In this document: piece after piece, positions 16,634-27,884 of the stretch
Layout of the letters: the number at the start of each line of letters is the position of its first letter
Position numbering within the stretch: position 1 is the stretch's first letter
Assembly: GCA_947175545.1 (NCBI GenBank)
Contig: CAMWNI010000016.1
Coordinates: forward strand, 1-43,739
Reading direction: 5' to 3'
From: an uncultured Porphyromonadaceae bacterium
Lineage (GTDB): Bacteria > Bacteroidota > Bacteroidia > Bacteroidales > Muribaculaceae
DNA length: 43,739 bases
Program-made: the position numbers and the translations under genes
Notes under the pieces: generated by a model
Databases searched by the model: none
Told to the model about the DNA's origin: nothing
The model's input: the letters and a program-made list of their open reading frames with translations, nothing else

Positions 16634-19600
16634 TTAACGTACTGCGATTTTGTGATATGTATATTCACCGTTGCTGTTGACTATAACCACATAAACGCCG
16701 TTTGTCAAGGTTGAAATTCTGATTCCTGATTCCGAAACGTGGGTTTCGTGAATGAGCTTCTGACCATTAGTATCGTAGATTTCAACAAGGCGGATTTGGT
16801 CGGATGAAACACCCTTGATGCGAAGCATATCACCGTCAACAGAAACCTTTATGTTGCCGTTATACTTCACATCAGCAATGCCACTCCGGTTGTTGATTGT
16901 AATTGCGTACGGATTGAAGATGTCGCCGACAATAGTCTCGCTGAATTTCAACGAAGCATTGTTATCGAAGCGTGTTTTACCGTCCGCATCGGTCACATGG
17001 AATGTAATCCGGTCATTGACGTTACCATAAACGTTCATCATGACAAGACCTTTGACCACACGACCGATACCGCGACATTCACTTCCGCAGAATGCTGCCA
17101 CCTGATAATCCTCATTGTCCAGAGTAGAGCCATCGGCATTGTTGATGATCGCAACCACAGGCATAATCGTTCCGTACTTGTGAATATCAAGTACAAGCGG
17201 AGAATTAGCCGAGATTCCCGGAGCATACTTGGCATAAGCAGTCGATACGATTGAGGTGTTATAAACAACCTTCTTAGCCGACTGGCTCTGATACATATAG
17301 CCCATACCGGGAGACATGGTTTCGAGCGAACCAATCCAATTCTCGCCATCGAACTGTGCGAAACCATTCTGACCAACTACGACATCGAGTGTCTCAGCGT
17401 TGGTGGTTGCGAACGCTTCGTCAACCGACATTGTCTGACTCACTGGATAGCCGAGCCAGTTCCAACCGGAATTGAGAGCAATCGGAGTGGCGGGGTTCCA
17501 TGCAATGTCGCTCAGGCGCTGACGGGCAGTGGCCGCTGTTGTCTCGACCTTGTAGCTCTCAGATGCCACGAGTTCGGTGAGAGTTCCAATCATACCAAGT
17601 TGCGGGTCTCGGATTACTTCCTGAGTCTGGCTCATCATACGGGAGATTCCCTCATCAGCGGCGAGGTCGGCAGGGGCAATTGCACTTTCGAAATTGTGCG
17701 ACATCCAAGTCCAGCCTTCGGGCATCTGGAAGTCCATATCCGAACGTTTCAATGTGTAGTTGAACTCTACTGTTTCTGAAATGTCGTCATCACCGTTTCC
17801 GACACTTGTCATCGCAAGAATCCTTGTGTCATCGTTGATAACGATAGGCACGGTGTACTTACGGCGGGTTCCGTTTTCATCGCAGGGACACGATCCGTCA
17901 GTGGTGAAATAGATAGTGGCGTTCTTCGATTCAGAAGTCAGTTCCACCTTGGTACCACGATAAACGGCAGTGCCGCTTGCACGTGACGACTTCGGAGCTT
18001 CAGCAGTAATAATCTCAGTTACTACATCAACAGCACATTCGCCGGTAGCGGTTACGTCATCAATCGTGAATGTCAGCTGAGCGCGTCCGGGAAGGTCGCC
18101 CTTCACGGTTACTACAGCCTTACCATCCTCATCAAGAGTTGCCTCGGTTATATCAATCGAAGCAATGAGGTCAGAGGAATTAGCGATATGGAGTGTGCGA
18201 CCTACCGCAGCTTCATAAGGCATTGCATATACAGTCACTTCCTTTTCTCCACCGTACAGCACTTTCACGTCGTCGGCATACACAATCTGAACCTCTTTCT
18301 CTACGTCAAGAACCTGACTGAAAGTCTCGGTCATAGGTATTCCGGCGTAAGAAAGTACATTGCGGCTTACGGTTACACGGATTTCACCGGTTGTCGCACT
18401 CAGTTTCTCTTCCGGCACAAAACGTACACGTGAAGCATAGCGTGTGGCATCCGCATCATCTTCGCTTGCGTATTCATCTGCGAGAGCAGAGTCAATAAGG
18501 CGGATTTCGCCGTTGAGTTTCTCGCCATTGGCAGTTACATAGATATTGTCGGTTGTGAGAGTTGACAAATCCATGAACTTGTCGAACTGGACCTCGACAC
18601 CTTCCTCATATGCGCGAGCCTCGGTTACCTCGGGCTGCTTGTTCTGAACAATGCCGATGTTGACTTCAAGTTGAGGCGGAGGCACAGGCAACCATTCGCT
18701 ATAGGCGGTAACATATCCATCCTTCTCGAATTTCACCTGCCACAGACCTTGGGGAACGTCCCATTGATACATACCATGTTCATCTGTAAAGAGTGGGTTC
18801 TTCTGGGCATATTCTTCGGCATCCCAAAGAACGATTTCCTCGTACGGGTCACCATACATATCCTCTTTAGTCTCCTTATAATAGATAGAGGCCTGAACAC
18901 CCTCTATACGATTAGTCGGAACTGCTTCATATACATAGCCTGAAGGGTCAATTGACACCTCAGAATCTTTATTGGGGAATTCCTTTTTAGGTTTGTCTGT
19001 TTTCTCTTTCTCCTTTTCTTTCTTCTTGCAATCAGAATAAGATTTTTTTATTTTATTATTGAGATCGATATATTTCTGCGAAATTTCTGAATTTTTTGAT
19101 GGCCCCCAAGTGTTAAATTTATCTCCTATACTTGTGAAATCAGTAAACTCTGGGTTTACAATTGTCTCAACTGTGTTTGAAAGAGCCGTAAACCAACTTT
19201 CGGCGCAGAATCTAAGAGCATTACCTAATGCTTCACGCCTTTGTGTATTACTATTCTTAATGGGAATATGATATTTCCAATAAGTGGCATTTTTAGAATT
19301 TTTCATAAATTTACCAGCCGTGGAAAGTCCCTCAAACGCTTTACCAATTCCTTTGGTTGCTAATCCAATGGTAAGATCATAACCTAAAGACCACAACACT
19401 CTTTCTTTGTATAAATTGAGATATGAGAAATAATCGTTTTGAAAATTATCAGCTTCGGATTCGATCTGCTCCCTTAGTTTTATAAAATTCAACATTTGCT
19501 CAGATGTCAATCTATAATCTCCATTTGAACACTTAACATATAACGACTTTGAAATGACATCTCGCCATTGCAAATCCGCATCAATGTAATTATCTAACAT

Positions 19601-22600
19601 ATCACACCATGTAGAAAATACAGGAACTTGACAATACTTGCTTATTCCGGCTAAATCGAGGATAAAGCCTCCAACGTCACCTACTAAGCCATAATTATTC
19701 ATTGCCGCCTTAAATCCTTGCTTAAACTCTGAACGAAGTAATTTCAATGCAGCATGGAGGGTTTTCCCATTTACGCTAGGAGCGCGCATTGCTTTTGTCT
19801 GAGAAGAAATCTCTGTATTTACGGTTAATTCCATTGCATATTCCTCGCCAGTATCAATTATGCTTACAAAGATACCTTCTTCAGTCAAAGATTCATGATA
19901 ACAATAATACCCGTTATCAGTCTTACAAAATGTATACTGTGTTTCAGAAAGTTTCTGCTTTGCATCTTGATAATCAACTACACGGATATCAACAAATAGA
20001 CTTTCTTCTTCATCAATTGGATTGATAATAAACGATAATCTGTTATCTTCATCAATGATGAAATTTGGCTCCGTAGTTACAGTTTCTATTTTATCACGTA
20101 GCATTTCGGCTCCACAAGCCAAATCGTCAAGTTGAACCATTTCCGCTTTAGAAATGTCAATTGTTTCATCCGGTAACGTTATGTAGTCTACCAGAACATT
20201 GACAGGAACATCGCTTGAACTTCCTTCATCTCCAAAGTGAGCTGTAGAAATCCATATATCTGCATTTCTATCATATATAGCAGGCAAAGTATAGTAATTA
20301 TTTTCTAATGTTTTAACTACCAGATTAACGTCCATTACTTTATCTATGGATTCAGGAGAAAACTTCGTGACAAATGTAAATTGGTTATTGCTTGGCTCAA
20401 AAGTATAGTAACCGGGATCTGTTGGATTCTCAAAATCAAATTTAATTGATGTTGGAGAAACCATAGAGACACTTAAAACCTTTGTATTATTAGGATTATA
20501 TGTGACAGTAGCATATGAACTACTTATTGAGACATTCTCTTGAGTCGTTATATTGGCACAGATAGGATATGCAATATAAGGAAGCGGGTCATTGAGTTCA
20601 CATTGCACTTTATATTCACCTTTTCCATTTGCGACCCCGCTTCCAATACTGGTATCACCATTGTAAATTGAAACTTTAGCGAATGCAGGAGCGTCTCCTC
20701 TTACCACAAAATTGTATTGGGAAACAGTCACTGGAGCTATAATGGCTAAATCAGAAACAGACGCAATTGCAGAACCTATCGGTTGATAAATGACATTACC
20801 AGCATATTCAAAAGAAACAGCAGCTGTAATATTATGTATACCTCCATACTTAGGTATAACGCAGAAGCGGGTTTGGCTCTGGTAATTGTTGCCAAGTTGG
20901 ACTGTCAAACGGTTGTTGTCGAGAGTATATGGCAACAAATTTGGACCTTGGATTACCGACTGTTCTACAAAGTCACAGGCTTCAGGGAGGTCAACGATAA
21001 GGGCGACATTGCTGATGTCGTTCTTGTATACACCCTTGAAGTCGATGGCTGAGCGAAGTGTCAGATAATTGCCGGTGGTGATGCTGCTCTTGTTTGATGA
21101 GAAACTTGTTGAGGAATTTGTGTAGTAGAACAAGCTTTCATCAAACGCGGGTACTTCCGAGATTTTAACCTCAGCGAGTTTGCCGGTCTCGACCTTAACA
21201 GTATTCTTTACATAGTCCTTGCCTTCGGTTAGACCGATTTCGGCAAAGTTTGTCAGGCGAAGTATTGAATTCATCAGGTCTGACTGACCCATTGAAACGA
21301 GGGTATAGTCGCCGTCTTCCAACTCGGTGAATGTTGCTTTGGCCTCGGAATAGGTCATCTTTTTGAGCAATTCGCCCTTGCCGGAATAGAGCATAGCTAT
21401 AACCGCAGGGTTGTCTGTCATCTCAAACGACGCATAGATTCCACCTTTGCCGACAATATCGAAGGTAACTTCGGCACGTTGATTGTCACCAACGGTTATG
21501 GTTTCAACAATTGGGTTGAATGCGCCGGTCTTGGATGTTGCTGTCAGTTGAAGTTCATCGCCCACGTTGATATTCTCATCAAGCACGGCGAGAATCGGGT
21601 ACTGGAGCGAAACCTCTTTATGCGCGCGGTTTTGAGTGACGTTAAAGACACTGATGGCCACATTCTGATAGTCGGAGTAGTAATCCTGCACTTCTGCAGA
21701 ACCGGCGGCATGATATGTGAACCCGTATGAAACACGTGCGCCAACAATAGATTTCATCGTAGTCTTGCCCAAGTCAAGTGTATTGACATCTGCTGCAAAC
21801 GCACCGATTGTATCGTTTACGTTTACACACTCAGTCGCAGCGTAAGTCAGACGGGTTTCAGGTGCGTCAAGGACAGATAAATTCCACTGACCTTTGCGGT
21901 CGGTCTTTGCAGTGTAGGTCTTGGAATATTTGCCATTAAGTGTTTGGTTAACAGAAACTGATGCGCCCGACAAAGCCGAGCCATCTCCATCAACAACAGA
22001 ACCTGAAAGTTCTACATGGCGGAATGGTACGAGGCTGATTGTGCAAGTATTATTGTCAGTTCCGACGGTAAACTCTACATCATCAGGATTCGCATAAACC
22101 ACGCCGAGTTTATTGTCAAGAGTAACACGGCATATGAGTTGCTGTCCGTCAGGAATCTCGCCAAGCGAAACTGCCTTGCGGAGATAAGTTGTAGTTCCGT
22201 CGGCAAGCGGTTTAAGCCATTCAACGGCTACCTGAGAGGTAACGTCTGAGCCATCAGATGCTAAGACCTTTGCAAAGACAGTGTGCAGCGATTTGAGATT
22301 ATCGAAAGTAACCTCGATGTCTTGATCCGGGATAACAACATTCTCGATGCGACCGATTTCAAGACCTGCCTGAGAGAACAGATATATGTTATACTGCTCA
22401 TCTTTTTGCAAGCCATTGAACGTATAGAGCATACGGTCGGAGATCACATACTTCTGACGAACACCGGAATTGATGTTTACAATTTCAAGTGAATTATGCT
22501 TATAGCGACCGTCAGAGGCATCTGCCGGCAGATTAACTTGAAGCACATGGGCGTCATTTGTAATAGGCAAGATAGTGAAGTCTTTCCAGTAATCTGCATT

Positions 22601-24556
22601 TGAGTAAAGTTCAATCGCAGAAGCCGGCACATACACCGTACAGTTTGCCTTGTTGGTAAATCCGCTGAATGTATATGAATTACAAGTTGGTGGTTCTTGT
22701 GCATAAACAGTAAGTGAAGCCAGATTTTCACAATAACGGAATACATAGTTGCCAAAACTTGAAATTGTCGATGGCAGAACTATACTTGATGCACCAACCG
22801 AGGCGAATGTATATCCGGGTAAGACGGATACACCGCCGGTTCTGGATATATCAATTGTTCCGGCATTACTGAGGTTGCTAAGATTGCCTAAATCATTTGA
22901 GGTAAGCTCACCCTTAACAATCAGACTGCTGATGTTCGGGAAATTATCATATCCGACTAAGTTACGTAACGCATCATATAGATATCCGGGAGTAAAGTCA
23001 TCTATGATTACTTGACCGGTTGTCGGATTATAGTAATTTGCACCGGGATTTGACGGAGAAGATGGATTATAACTAAAATAAGCGACAATGTCGAGTGCTT
23101 TTTCGCCCATTGTTACACTAATGGGCGATGTTGTCGACTGCAGGTTTTCGCCATTTATTGCCCATCCGGTCAAATGCCATCCGGTATTTGGATAAGCATA
23201 AATCTGACGTGAAGCATTTTCCTCCATGTCAAATGCCCCTGAAGGACTCAATGATGCTACCCCTGAGGGGATGGCGCGAACAACGACAGGATGCTTGACT
23301 TTCTGTTCCTCCGGACTTGGATTGCCGGGAGATGCAGGATTGTATGAATAATTTGCTACAATTGTAACATCATATTCAGGCATCACATAATAGAAAGACG
23401 TTGATCTGGATACTTCCTCGCCTTCTATTGTCCAATTCAGGAATTCAAACCCTGTATTATTATATGTGTAAACACGGGTTTGAACACCTGCTTTCAGTTC
23501 ATACGAATTTGCATATGCTTCACCTGCGCCTGAGGGATTTGTAACAACAGTAAGTTTATACGTCTTTTCTTGAGTTTCGCCTGTTCCGGTCCCCGGATTA
23601 CCGGGAGACTCTGGATCGTAGCCTTCTCCGATTCCATGACGGGTACAAGTATATGTTGATGTTACAATCCGGCTCGTATTGCCGTTAGCATCAGCGGCAA
23701 CAGCTTTGAATGTTGTGGTGGCGGATATAACTATGGGACCATTGTATTTATACTGTTCATCTACGGTCGGTGCATATCCGTCCGTACGGTAGTACACGTC
23801 ACAGCCATCTTCAGCAAGAATCTCAACCGAAATAGGAGTCGTGAATGAACAACTCTCAGGCCGAAAAACAGGAGATGCGACTACATTTACATTAGAATTA
23901 GACAGGAAATCAGATGGAGTATTGCCTTCACTATAAATATCGAACCCGATTATATTTAGTTCTCCGGATTCAATATAAAAGACAATATTGTCTTGGTCGT
24001 ACTTGGAATCAGGCTTCCAATAAATGATATTGTTGGCATAGTCAGCCACAATTTGTGTATCACTATAATATAAGGAACCGGTTTCAAAGTCGGCAAAAAC
24101 TGCACGAACCGATGCATTGTTAGTTTTTGTCGGATCCAAGTGAATCTTGATTGCTTCCAATACCGGAGAATCATTGTAGCTTCTAAAGTAGAAGTATGTA
24201 TTAGTGGAATAATTTAATACAGTTTGATTCTCTTCGTAAATTATATTATCCGGTGATTGCCATGACCATACATAATTATCATCTATGTAGATGCCGTAAT
24301 ACTCTGAGTAGGAATCTTCGCTTACAGCATTGCACATCACAGTCCCGGCGATGCCGCTGCCTGAACGGGCAGCGGCCTTTCGGACTGTTGATTTCTTTAA
24401 GGGCGTAATCTTATTGGAACTTACGTCCAGGCGCCCTATCTGCTTACCCAGAGATGAAACCGCTCCGGCCTCGAATTGGCTCATCCCCGCAAGGAGGATG
24501 GCCAATACAAGACAACAAAGAGATCTCGGGAAGCCCGATTTTATTATATTATTCAT
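16634..24556 (-). CDS. Giant (2,640-residue) multidomain T9SS surface protein
   Basis: Signal peptide 1 to about 32. In order: a chitobiase/beta-hexosaminidase C-terminal-like domain (about 228-302), two divergent InlB-type repeats (333-405 and 421-497, linked by PGNP-rich spacers), a short BspA-like LRR block (about 540-670), a carboxypeptidase-regulatory-like Ig fold (near 850), further beta domains, a lysine-rich alpha-helical section (about 1590-1850), an IDPSGYVYEAV module (near 1868), an SbsA-type Ig domain (near 1975), another chitobiase-like domain with STDG-type motif, the FCGSECRGI module (near 2490) and a type-A T9SS sorting tail (about 2560-2640, GVYVVIVNSNGEYTYHKIAV). It should be exported through the outer membrane and displayed. 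Middle gene of the operon, 15 nt after the LRR gene. Confidence 0.8.
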   Translation of the reverse strand: MNNIIKSGFPRSLCCLVLAILLAGMSQFEAGAVSSLGKQIGRLDVSSNKITPLKKSTVRKAAARSGSGIAGTVMCNAVSEDSYSEYYGIYIDDNYVWSWQSPDNIIYEENQTVLNYSTNTYFYFRSYNDSPVLEAIKIHLDPTKTNNASVRAVFADFETGSLYYSDTQIVADYANNIIYWKPDSKYDQDNIVFYIESGELNIIGFDIYSEGNTPSDFLSNSNVNVVASPVFRPESCSFTTPISVEILAEDGCDVYYRTDGYAPTVDEQYKYNGPIVISATTTFKAVAADANGNTSRIVTSTYTCTRHGIGEGYDPESPGNPGTGTGETQEKTYKLTVVTNPSGAGEAYANSYELKAGVQTRVYTYNNTGFEFLNWTIEGEEVSRSTSFYYVMPEYDVTIVANYSYNPASPGNPSPEEQKVKHPVVVRAIPSGVASLSPSGAFDMEENASRQIYAYPNTGWHLTGWAINGENLQSTTSPISVTMGEKALDIVAYFSYNPSSPSNPGANYYNPTTGQVIIDDFTPGYLYDALRNLVGYDNFPNISSLIVKGELTSNDLGNLSNLSNAGTIDISRTGGVSVLPGYTFASVGASSIVLPSTISSFGNYVFRYCENLASLTVYAQEPPTCNSYTFSGFTNKANCTVYVPASAIELYSNADYWKDFTILPITNDAHVLQVNLPADASDGRYKHNSLEIVNINSGVRQKYVISDRMLYTFNGLQKDEQYNIYLFSQAGLEIGRIENVVIPDQDIEVTFDNLKSLHTVFAKVLASDGSDVTSQVAVEWLKPLADGTTTYLRKAVSLGEIPDGQQLICRVTLDNKLGVVYANPDDVEFTVGTDNNTCTISLVPFRHVELSGSVVDGDGSALSGASVSVNQTLNGKYSKTYTAKTDRKGQWNLSVLDAPETRLTYAATECVNVNDTIGAFAADVNTLDLGKTTMKSIVGARVSYGFTYHAAGSAEVQDYYSDYQNVAISVFNVTQNRAHKEVSLQYPILAVLDENINVGDELQLTATSKTGAFNPIVETITVGDNQRAEVTFDIVGKGGIYASFEMTDNPAVIAMLYSGKGELLKKMTYSEAKATFTELEDGDYTLVSMGQSDLMNSILRLTNFAEIGLTEGKDYVKNTVKVETGKLAEVKISEVPAFDESLFYYTNSSTSFSSNKSSITTGNYLTLRSAIDFKGVYKNDISNVALIVDLPEACDFVEQSVIQGPNLLPYTLDNNRLTVQLGNNYQSQTRFCVIPKYGGIHNITAAVSFEYAGNVIYQPIGSAIASVSDLAIIAPVTVSQYNFVVRGDAPAFAKVSIYNGDTSIGSGVANGKGEYKVQCELNDPLPYIAYPICANITTQENVSISSSYATVTYNPNNTKVLSVSMVSPTSIKFDFENPTDPGYYTFEPSNNQFTFVTKFSPESIDKVMDVNLVVKTLENNYYTLPAIYDRNADIWISTAHFGDEGSSSDVPVNVLVDYITLPDETIDISKAEMVQLDDLACGAEMLRDKIETVTTEPNFIIDEDNRLSFIINPIDEEESLFVDIRVVDYQDAKQKLSETQYTFCKTDNGYYCYHESLTEEGIFVSIIDTGEEYAMELTVNTEISSQTKAMRAPSVNGKTLHAALKLLRSEFKQGFKAAMNNYGLVGDVGGFILDLAGISKYCQVPVFSTWCDMLDNYIDADLQWRDVISKSLYVKCSNGDYRLTSEQMLNFIKLREQIESEADNFQNDYFSYLNLYKERVLWSLGYDLTIGLATKGIGKAFEGLSTAGKFMKNSKNATYWKYHIPIKNSNTQRREALGNALRFCAESWFTALSNTVETIVNPEFTDFTSIGDKFNTWGPSKNSEISQKYIDLNNKIKKSYSDCKKKEKEKEKTDKPKKEFPNKDSEVSIDPSGYVYEAVPTNRIEGVQASIYYKETKEDMYGDPYEEIVLWDAEEYAQKNPLFTDEHGMYQWDVPQGLWQVKFEKDGYVTAYSEWLPVPPPQLEVNIGIVQNKQPEVTEARAYEEGVEVQFDKFMDLSTLTTDNIYVTANGEKLNGEIRLIDSALADEYASEDDADATRYASRVRFVPEEKLSATTGEIRVTVSRNVLSYAGIPMTETFSQVLDVEKEVQIVYADDVKVLYGGEKEVTVYAMPYEAAVGRTLHIANSSDLIASIDITEATLDEDGKAVVTVKGDLPGRAQLTFTIDDVTATGECAVDVVTEIITAEAPKSSRASGTAVYRGTKVELTSESKNATIYFTTDGSCPCDENGTRRKYTVPIVINDDTRILAMTSVGNGDDDISETVEFNYTLKRSDMDFQMPEGWTWMSHNFESAIAPADLAADEGISRMMSQTQEVIRDPQLGMIGTLTELVASESYKVETTAATARQRLSDIAWNPATPIALNSGWNWLGYPVSQTMSVDEAFATTNAETLDVVVGQNGFAQFDGENWIGSLETMSPGMGYMYQSQSAKKVVYNTSIVSTAYAKYAPGISANSPLVLDIHKYGTIMPVVAIINNADGSTLDNEDYQVAAFCGSECRGIGRVVKGLVMMNVYGNVNDRITFHVTDADGKTRFDNNASLKFSETIVGDIFNPYAITINNRSGIADVKYNGNIKVSVDGDMLRIKGVSSDQIRLVEIYDTNGQKLIHETHVSESGIRISTLTNGVYVVIVNSNGEYTYHKIAVR

Positions 24557-24571
24557 TTGTCGTATTCAATT

Positions 24572-27500
24572 TTATTTCAGAATTGCTTTGCGAGTTTCCT
24601 TACCATTTGAAATAAGGTAAAGTCCTGCGTTCGGTACATTGATGTCAGAAAGACGACCATTGTAAACCACAACGCCATTGATAGCTGTTACCGTCACATT
24701 TGTATCTTCGCCAAAATCTGCCACAATTGAGTCGATACCCGACTGACCATTGCGTGCAAGCATGAATTGAACTGTAAAGCGAGTGCTATTTTCAGTAGTT
24801 GACGAAGTGAAGCGGTAGGATTCTTTTGTTAGATCAATAGTGATGCCGGTTTCGTTATCGGTAAGCATAACGCTCCATTCATTGCTAAATTTGCCATTTA
24901 GAGCCAATGTATATACGGTTTCTTTTGCAGAACGAATACCGAGGGTTGCAATACCATCATTTACCGGACGCTCGTTAATGCTGTATGTTACATCAGCATT
25001 AACATATATTTGTGCGTGTTCATCACTGCTGGCAAAGAATTTTGATGCGTCGCGGCCAATTTCGTATTCTGTCTTCGCATCAGCATTAAGAACAATACGT
25101 GCGCGGTCTTCATAGTTTTCTCCTGAAAGGACAAAGTTAAAAACATTGCGGTCTTCAGCCGACACTGATTCGCGAGAACGTGCAGCCGCTTTATATAAAG
25201 CCTTGCCCTCATTTGAATGCAGACGTCCGGTTTCTTTAAAGGTCATTTCGGCGGCATCGAGAGGACACTGCACAAAGAAGGCCTCATAGGGAGAAAGCAC
25301 CAGATCATCATCAACCGGAGAATATGCAACATATGAACTTCCATTCCATACTGTAATCGGAGCTGTAAACTCTTCATTCAGATAATGCATGTCAAAATAG
25401 CAAGGATAAGGATTGCCAATCAGATTCCAAGAACGATTATGGGCAAACTCAGCAGGGTATTCTGTCAAGGGTACAATAATGTCGGTCGGTCGGAATAGAT
25501 TGTTTTTGGTAAGAGAGTTGCCGGAAGTAAATGACAATGTCGGGTTGATACTATATCCATTACTGTCATAGCCAACTGAATAAGCGGAAACAATGTATCC
25601 CTTGCCGGCTTCAAGTGTATCATCATTAGTTAAGTTAACCCAGGTTGAGGACGTTTCTCCAGCGGCGCGAGCGGAAGAGTCATATCTACGAATTACCCAA
25701 TAGGTATTGTCGCTTGGTATAATATCCGACACTTTCACATCGTATGGCAACGAAATAAAATGCCACTCTCCGCTGCCATTGTAATTATAGAAAGTAAGGT
25801 TATGTGTAACATTGTCTGCGCGCATCTTATCTGCATAGTTTATCAATGTTGGCATGTATTGATAACTATTGCGTGATCTTCTTGAAAGTTGCCCGGAAAC
25901 TGTCAACTGCCCGGCAGAAAGAGTTCCTTCGCCGGTTGCTGTGAGTTGTCCAATGTAATATTGTGTATTATAATTCCGGTCGCGAGATGTACCTCCATAT
26001 TGTAAATCAATAGTTGGATTATTAGCTACAACTGCATTATCTTCCTCTTCAAGATTTATGGTCAATGGACGATCCACAAGTATATAATCAATCTGGTCGT
26101 CAATCGAACGCATCAAATAGAAATTGCTCCAATATTCAGTATTACGATAGAAATCCTTGGAGAACGGAGGCACATATAGATATGTGCGGGACATATCCAT
26201 ATCGTTTCCAATGAATGATGATTCAGCGGTTGGGGGTACAACTGCGTAGCATTTGAAAGTCTTGATGCCGGAATTATCAAAGGCTCTTGAACCAATATAT
26301 TTTACAGTGGGAGGGATTGTCACTTCCTCTAATGAAGTACATCCGTTAAATGCGTCTGAGTCAATAGTAGAAAGTCCTGTTTCCATTGATACAGAGCGTA
26401 ATGAAGAGCATCCGGAGAAAGCACCAGAACCAATAGCCGTAATTGACGAAGGGATTTCAACGCTTATAAGATTATTGCAGTTTGCAAATACCGAATAATC
26501 AATAGACGTTAGGCTGCCGGGAAGGGAAATACTCTCAATTGCAGTGTTTTCGAAACTCTCGGAATTAAGGGTTAGGAGATCATTTCCAAAGGTTACTTCT
26601 TTGAGGGAGATGCAATTGGCAAAAGAGGATCCTTCCACAGTAACTGCTGATGTAAGGTCAATTGATTCCAGCAAAGAACAACCGCGAAAAGCACCACTGC
26701 CAATAAAAACGACAGTAGATAGATCTATGTTATTCAACTTTGAGCAGTTGCTGAAAGCATTATTGCCAATGGATTGTACACCGGTCAGATTTATATATGA
26801 CAATGAGCGGCATCCATAGAATACGGATGAACCGATTGTAGTAATTCCGTTAAGGTCAAAAGATTGAAGTGCTGAACATTCATAGAATGCAGAGTTACCG
26901 ATGCTTTTCAAGGTTGACGGGAGTTTGACCTCAACTAAAGAAGATCGATTATACAAAAACTGGTCCGGAAGGCTTGATATAGTAGTTTCACTGAGATCAA
27001 GTTTCATCAAAGTGGTGAGATTCTTGATTGCACTTAGGTCAATATCATTGATGTTGCCAACGACCTTTACATACTGGGCAGCTCCCCAATTGTAGTCGTT
27101 TTGAGTAAGATAAGTTTCGGCGAACTCTCCATTCTTTTCTACGTTCACAGTTATCCATTCATAGTCCCAGCCATAAGGTAGAATTGTAGAATCCGAGAAC
27201 CCGTAATTGTTCACATAACTTGCAAGATCTGTTCGGCCGCACACGTATATCTGAGATACTTGAAAACGTCCGGAAACTTCAGGTGCTGTTCCGAGCATAT
27301 ATATTGCATCAAGATAGCGATCGAAGTTATAATTCATGTAAACATAGTTTACAGTAGAGGGTATTGTCAGTGTTTTGATATTTGAGTTAAACCCGTTTCT
27401 TAAGTTGGAATACCCATTTATGCGTGTTACGGGGTATGTATTGTCTCCAACTTTGATGTAGTCTGGTATAGTTACGGCATTTTCAGAAGAATTGATTGCT

Positions 27501-27835
27501 ACAAGGGTTATATAGTCAACTCTATTCTCTTCGCCGGACTCTTCATCATACACCCATTCATAAGCCAGTTCAAACCCCATGTAGGTTCCTTCAGATGTTT
27601 GAGCGACATAGTCCGCATTGCTGAAATAGCTGAAACTTAACCCGGATTCCGAGTAAAGTTGAGCGTCAACCGTTCCGATTGAAACGCCGTAGTTGGGGAC
27701 TTCCTCGTCAGAGGATGTGGCAGATGGTGTTGCTACAGCAGCACTCATCAAACGGCCTTCGCTGTTAGCGGCAAAGGCGAGCGTGCAGCAGACCACTGTC
27801 AAGAACACGCTAAACGTAAGTAACGTTTTTTTCAT
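24572..27835 (-). CDS. BspA-like leucine-rich repeat surface protein
   Basis: 1,087 residues. The signal peptide (1 to about 22) is followed by BspA/TpLRR-type LRR_5 repeats from about 260 to 540 with the recurrent pattern IGSxAFxGCSSLxSVxL. Beta-rich domains follow, and a C-terminal T9SS sorting tail (GLYLISNGKETRKAILK). Such LRR proteins bind host matrix proteins or other bacteria in oral Bacteroidetes; binding here is inference. First gene of the minus-strand operon. Between its ATG and the inverted site at 27885 I see no promoter on the minus strand, so in this orientation it appears silent. Confidence 0.85.
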   Translation of the reverse strand: MKKTLLTFSVFLTVVCCTLAFAANSEGRLMSAAVATPSATSSDEEVPNYGVSIGTVDAQLYSESGLSFSYFSNADYVAQTSEGTYMGFELAYEWVYDEESGEENRVDYITLVAINSSENAVTIPDYIKVGDNTYPVTRINGYSNLRNGFNSNIKTLTIPSTVNYVYMNYNFDRYLDAIYMLGTAPEVSGRFQVSQIYVCGRTDLASYVNNYGFSDSTILPYGWDYEWITVNVEKNGEFAETYLTQNDYNWGAAQYVKVVGNINDIDLSAIKNLTTLMKLDLSETTISSLPDQFLYNRSSLVEVKLPSTLKSIGNSAFYECSALQSFDLNGITTIGSSVFYGCRSLSYINLTGVQSIGNNAFSNCSKLNNIDLSTVVFIGSGAFRGCSLLESIDLTSAVTVEGSSFANCISLKEVTFGNDLLTLNSESFENTAIESISLPGSLTSIDYSVFANCNNLISVEIPSSITAIGSGAFSGCSSLRSVSMETGLSTIDSDAFNGCTSLEEVTIPPTVKYIGSRAFDNSGIKTFKCYAVVPPTAESSFIGNDMDMSRTYLYVPPFSKDFYRNTEYWSNFYLMRSIDDQIDYILVDRPLTINLEEEDNAVVANNPTIDLQYGGTSRDRNYNTQYYIGQLTATGEGTLSAGQLTVSGQLSRRSRNSYQYMPTLINYADKMRADNVTHNLTFYNYNGSGEWHFISLPYDVKVSDIIPSDNTYWVIRRYDSSARAAGETSSTWVNLTNDDTLEAGKGYIVSAYSVGYDSNGYSINPTLSFTSGNSLTKNNLFRPTDIIVPLTEYPAEFAHNRSWNLIGNPYPCYFDMHYLNEEFTAPITVWNGSSYVAYSPVDDDLVLSPYEAFFVQCPLDAAEMTFKETGRLHSNEGKALYKAAARSRESVSAEDRNVFNFVLSGENYEDRARIVLNADAKTEYEIGRDASKFFASSDEHAQIYVNADVTYSINERPVNDGIATLGIRSAKETVYTLALNGKFSNEWSVMLTDNETGITIDLTKESYRFTSSTTENSTRFTVQFMLARNGQSGIDSIVADFGEDTNVTVTAINGVVVYNGRLSDINVPNAGLYLISNGKETRKAILK

Positions 27836-27884
27836 TGTGATGATTTTGATTAGTTTATTATTGTTGATTATTTTGTGCTACATT

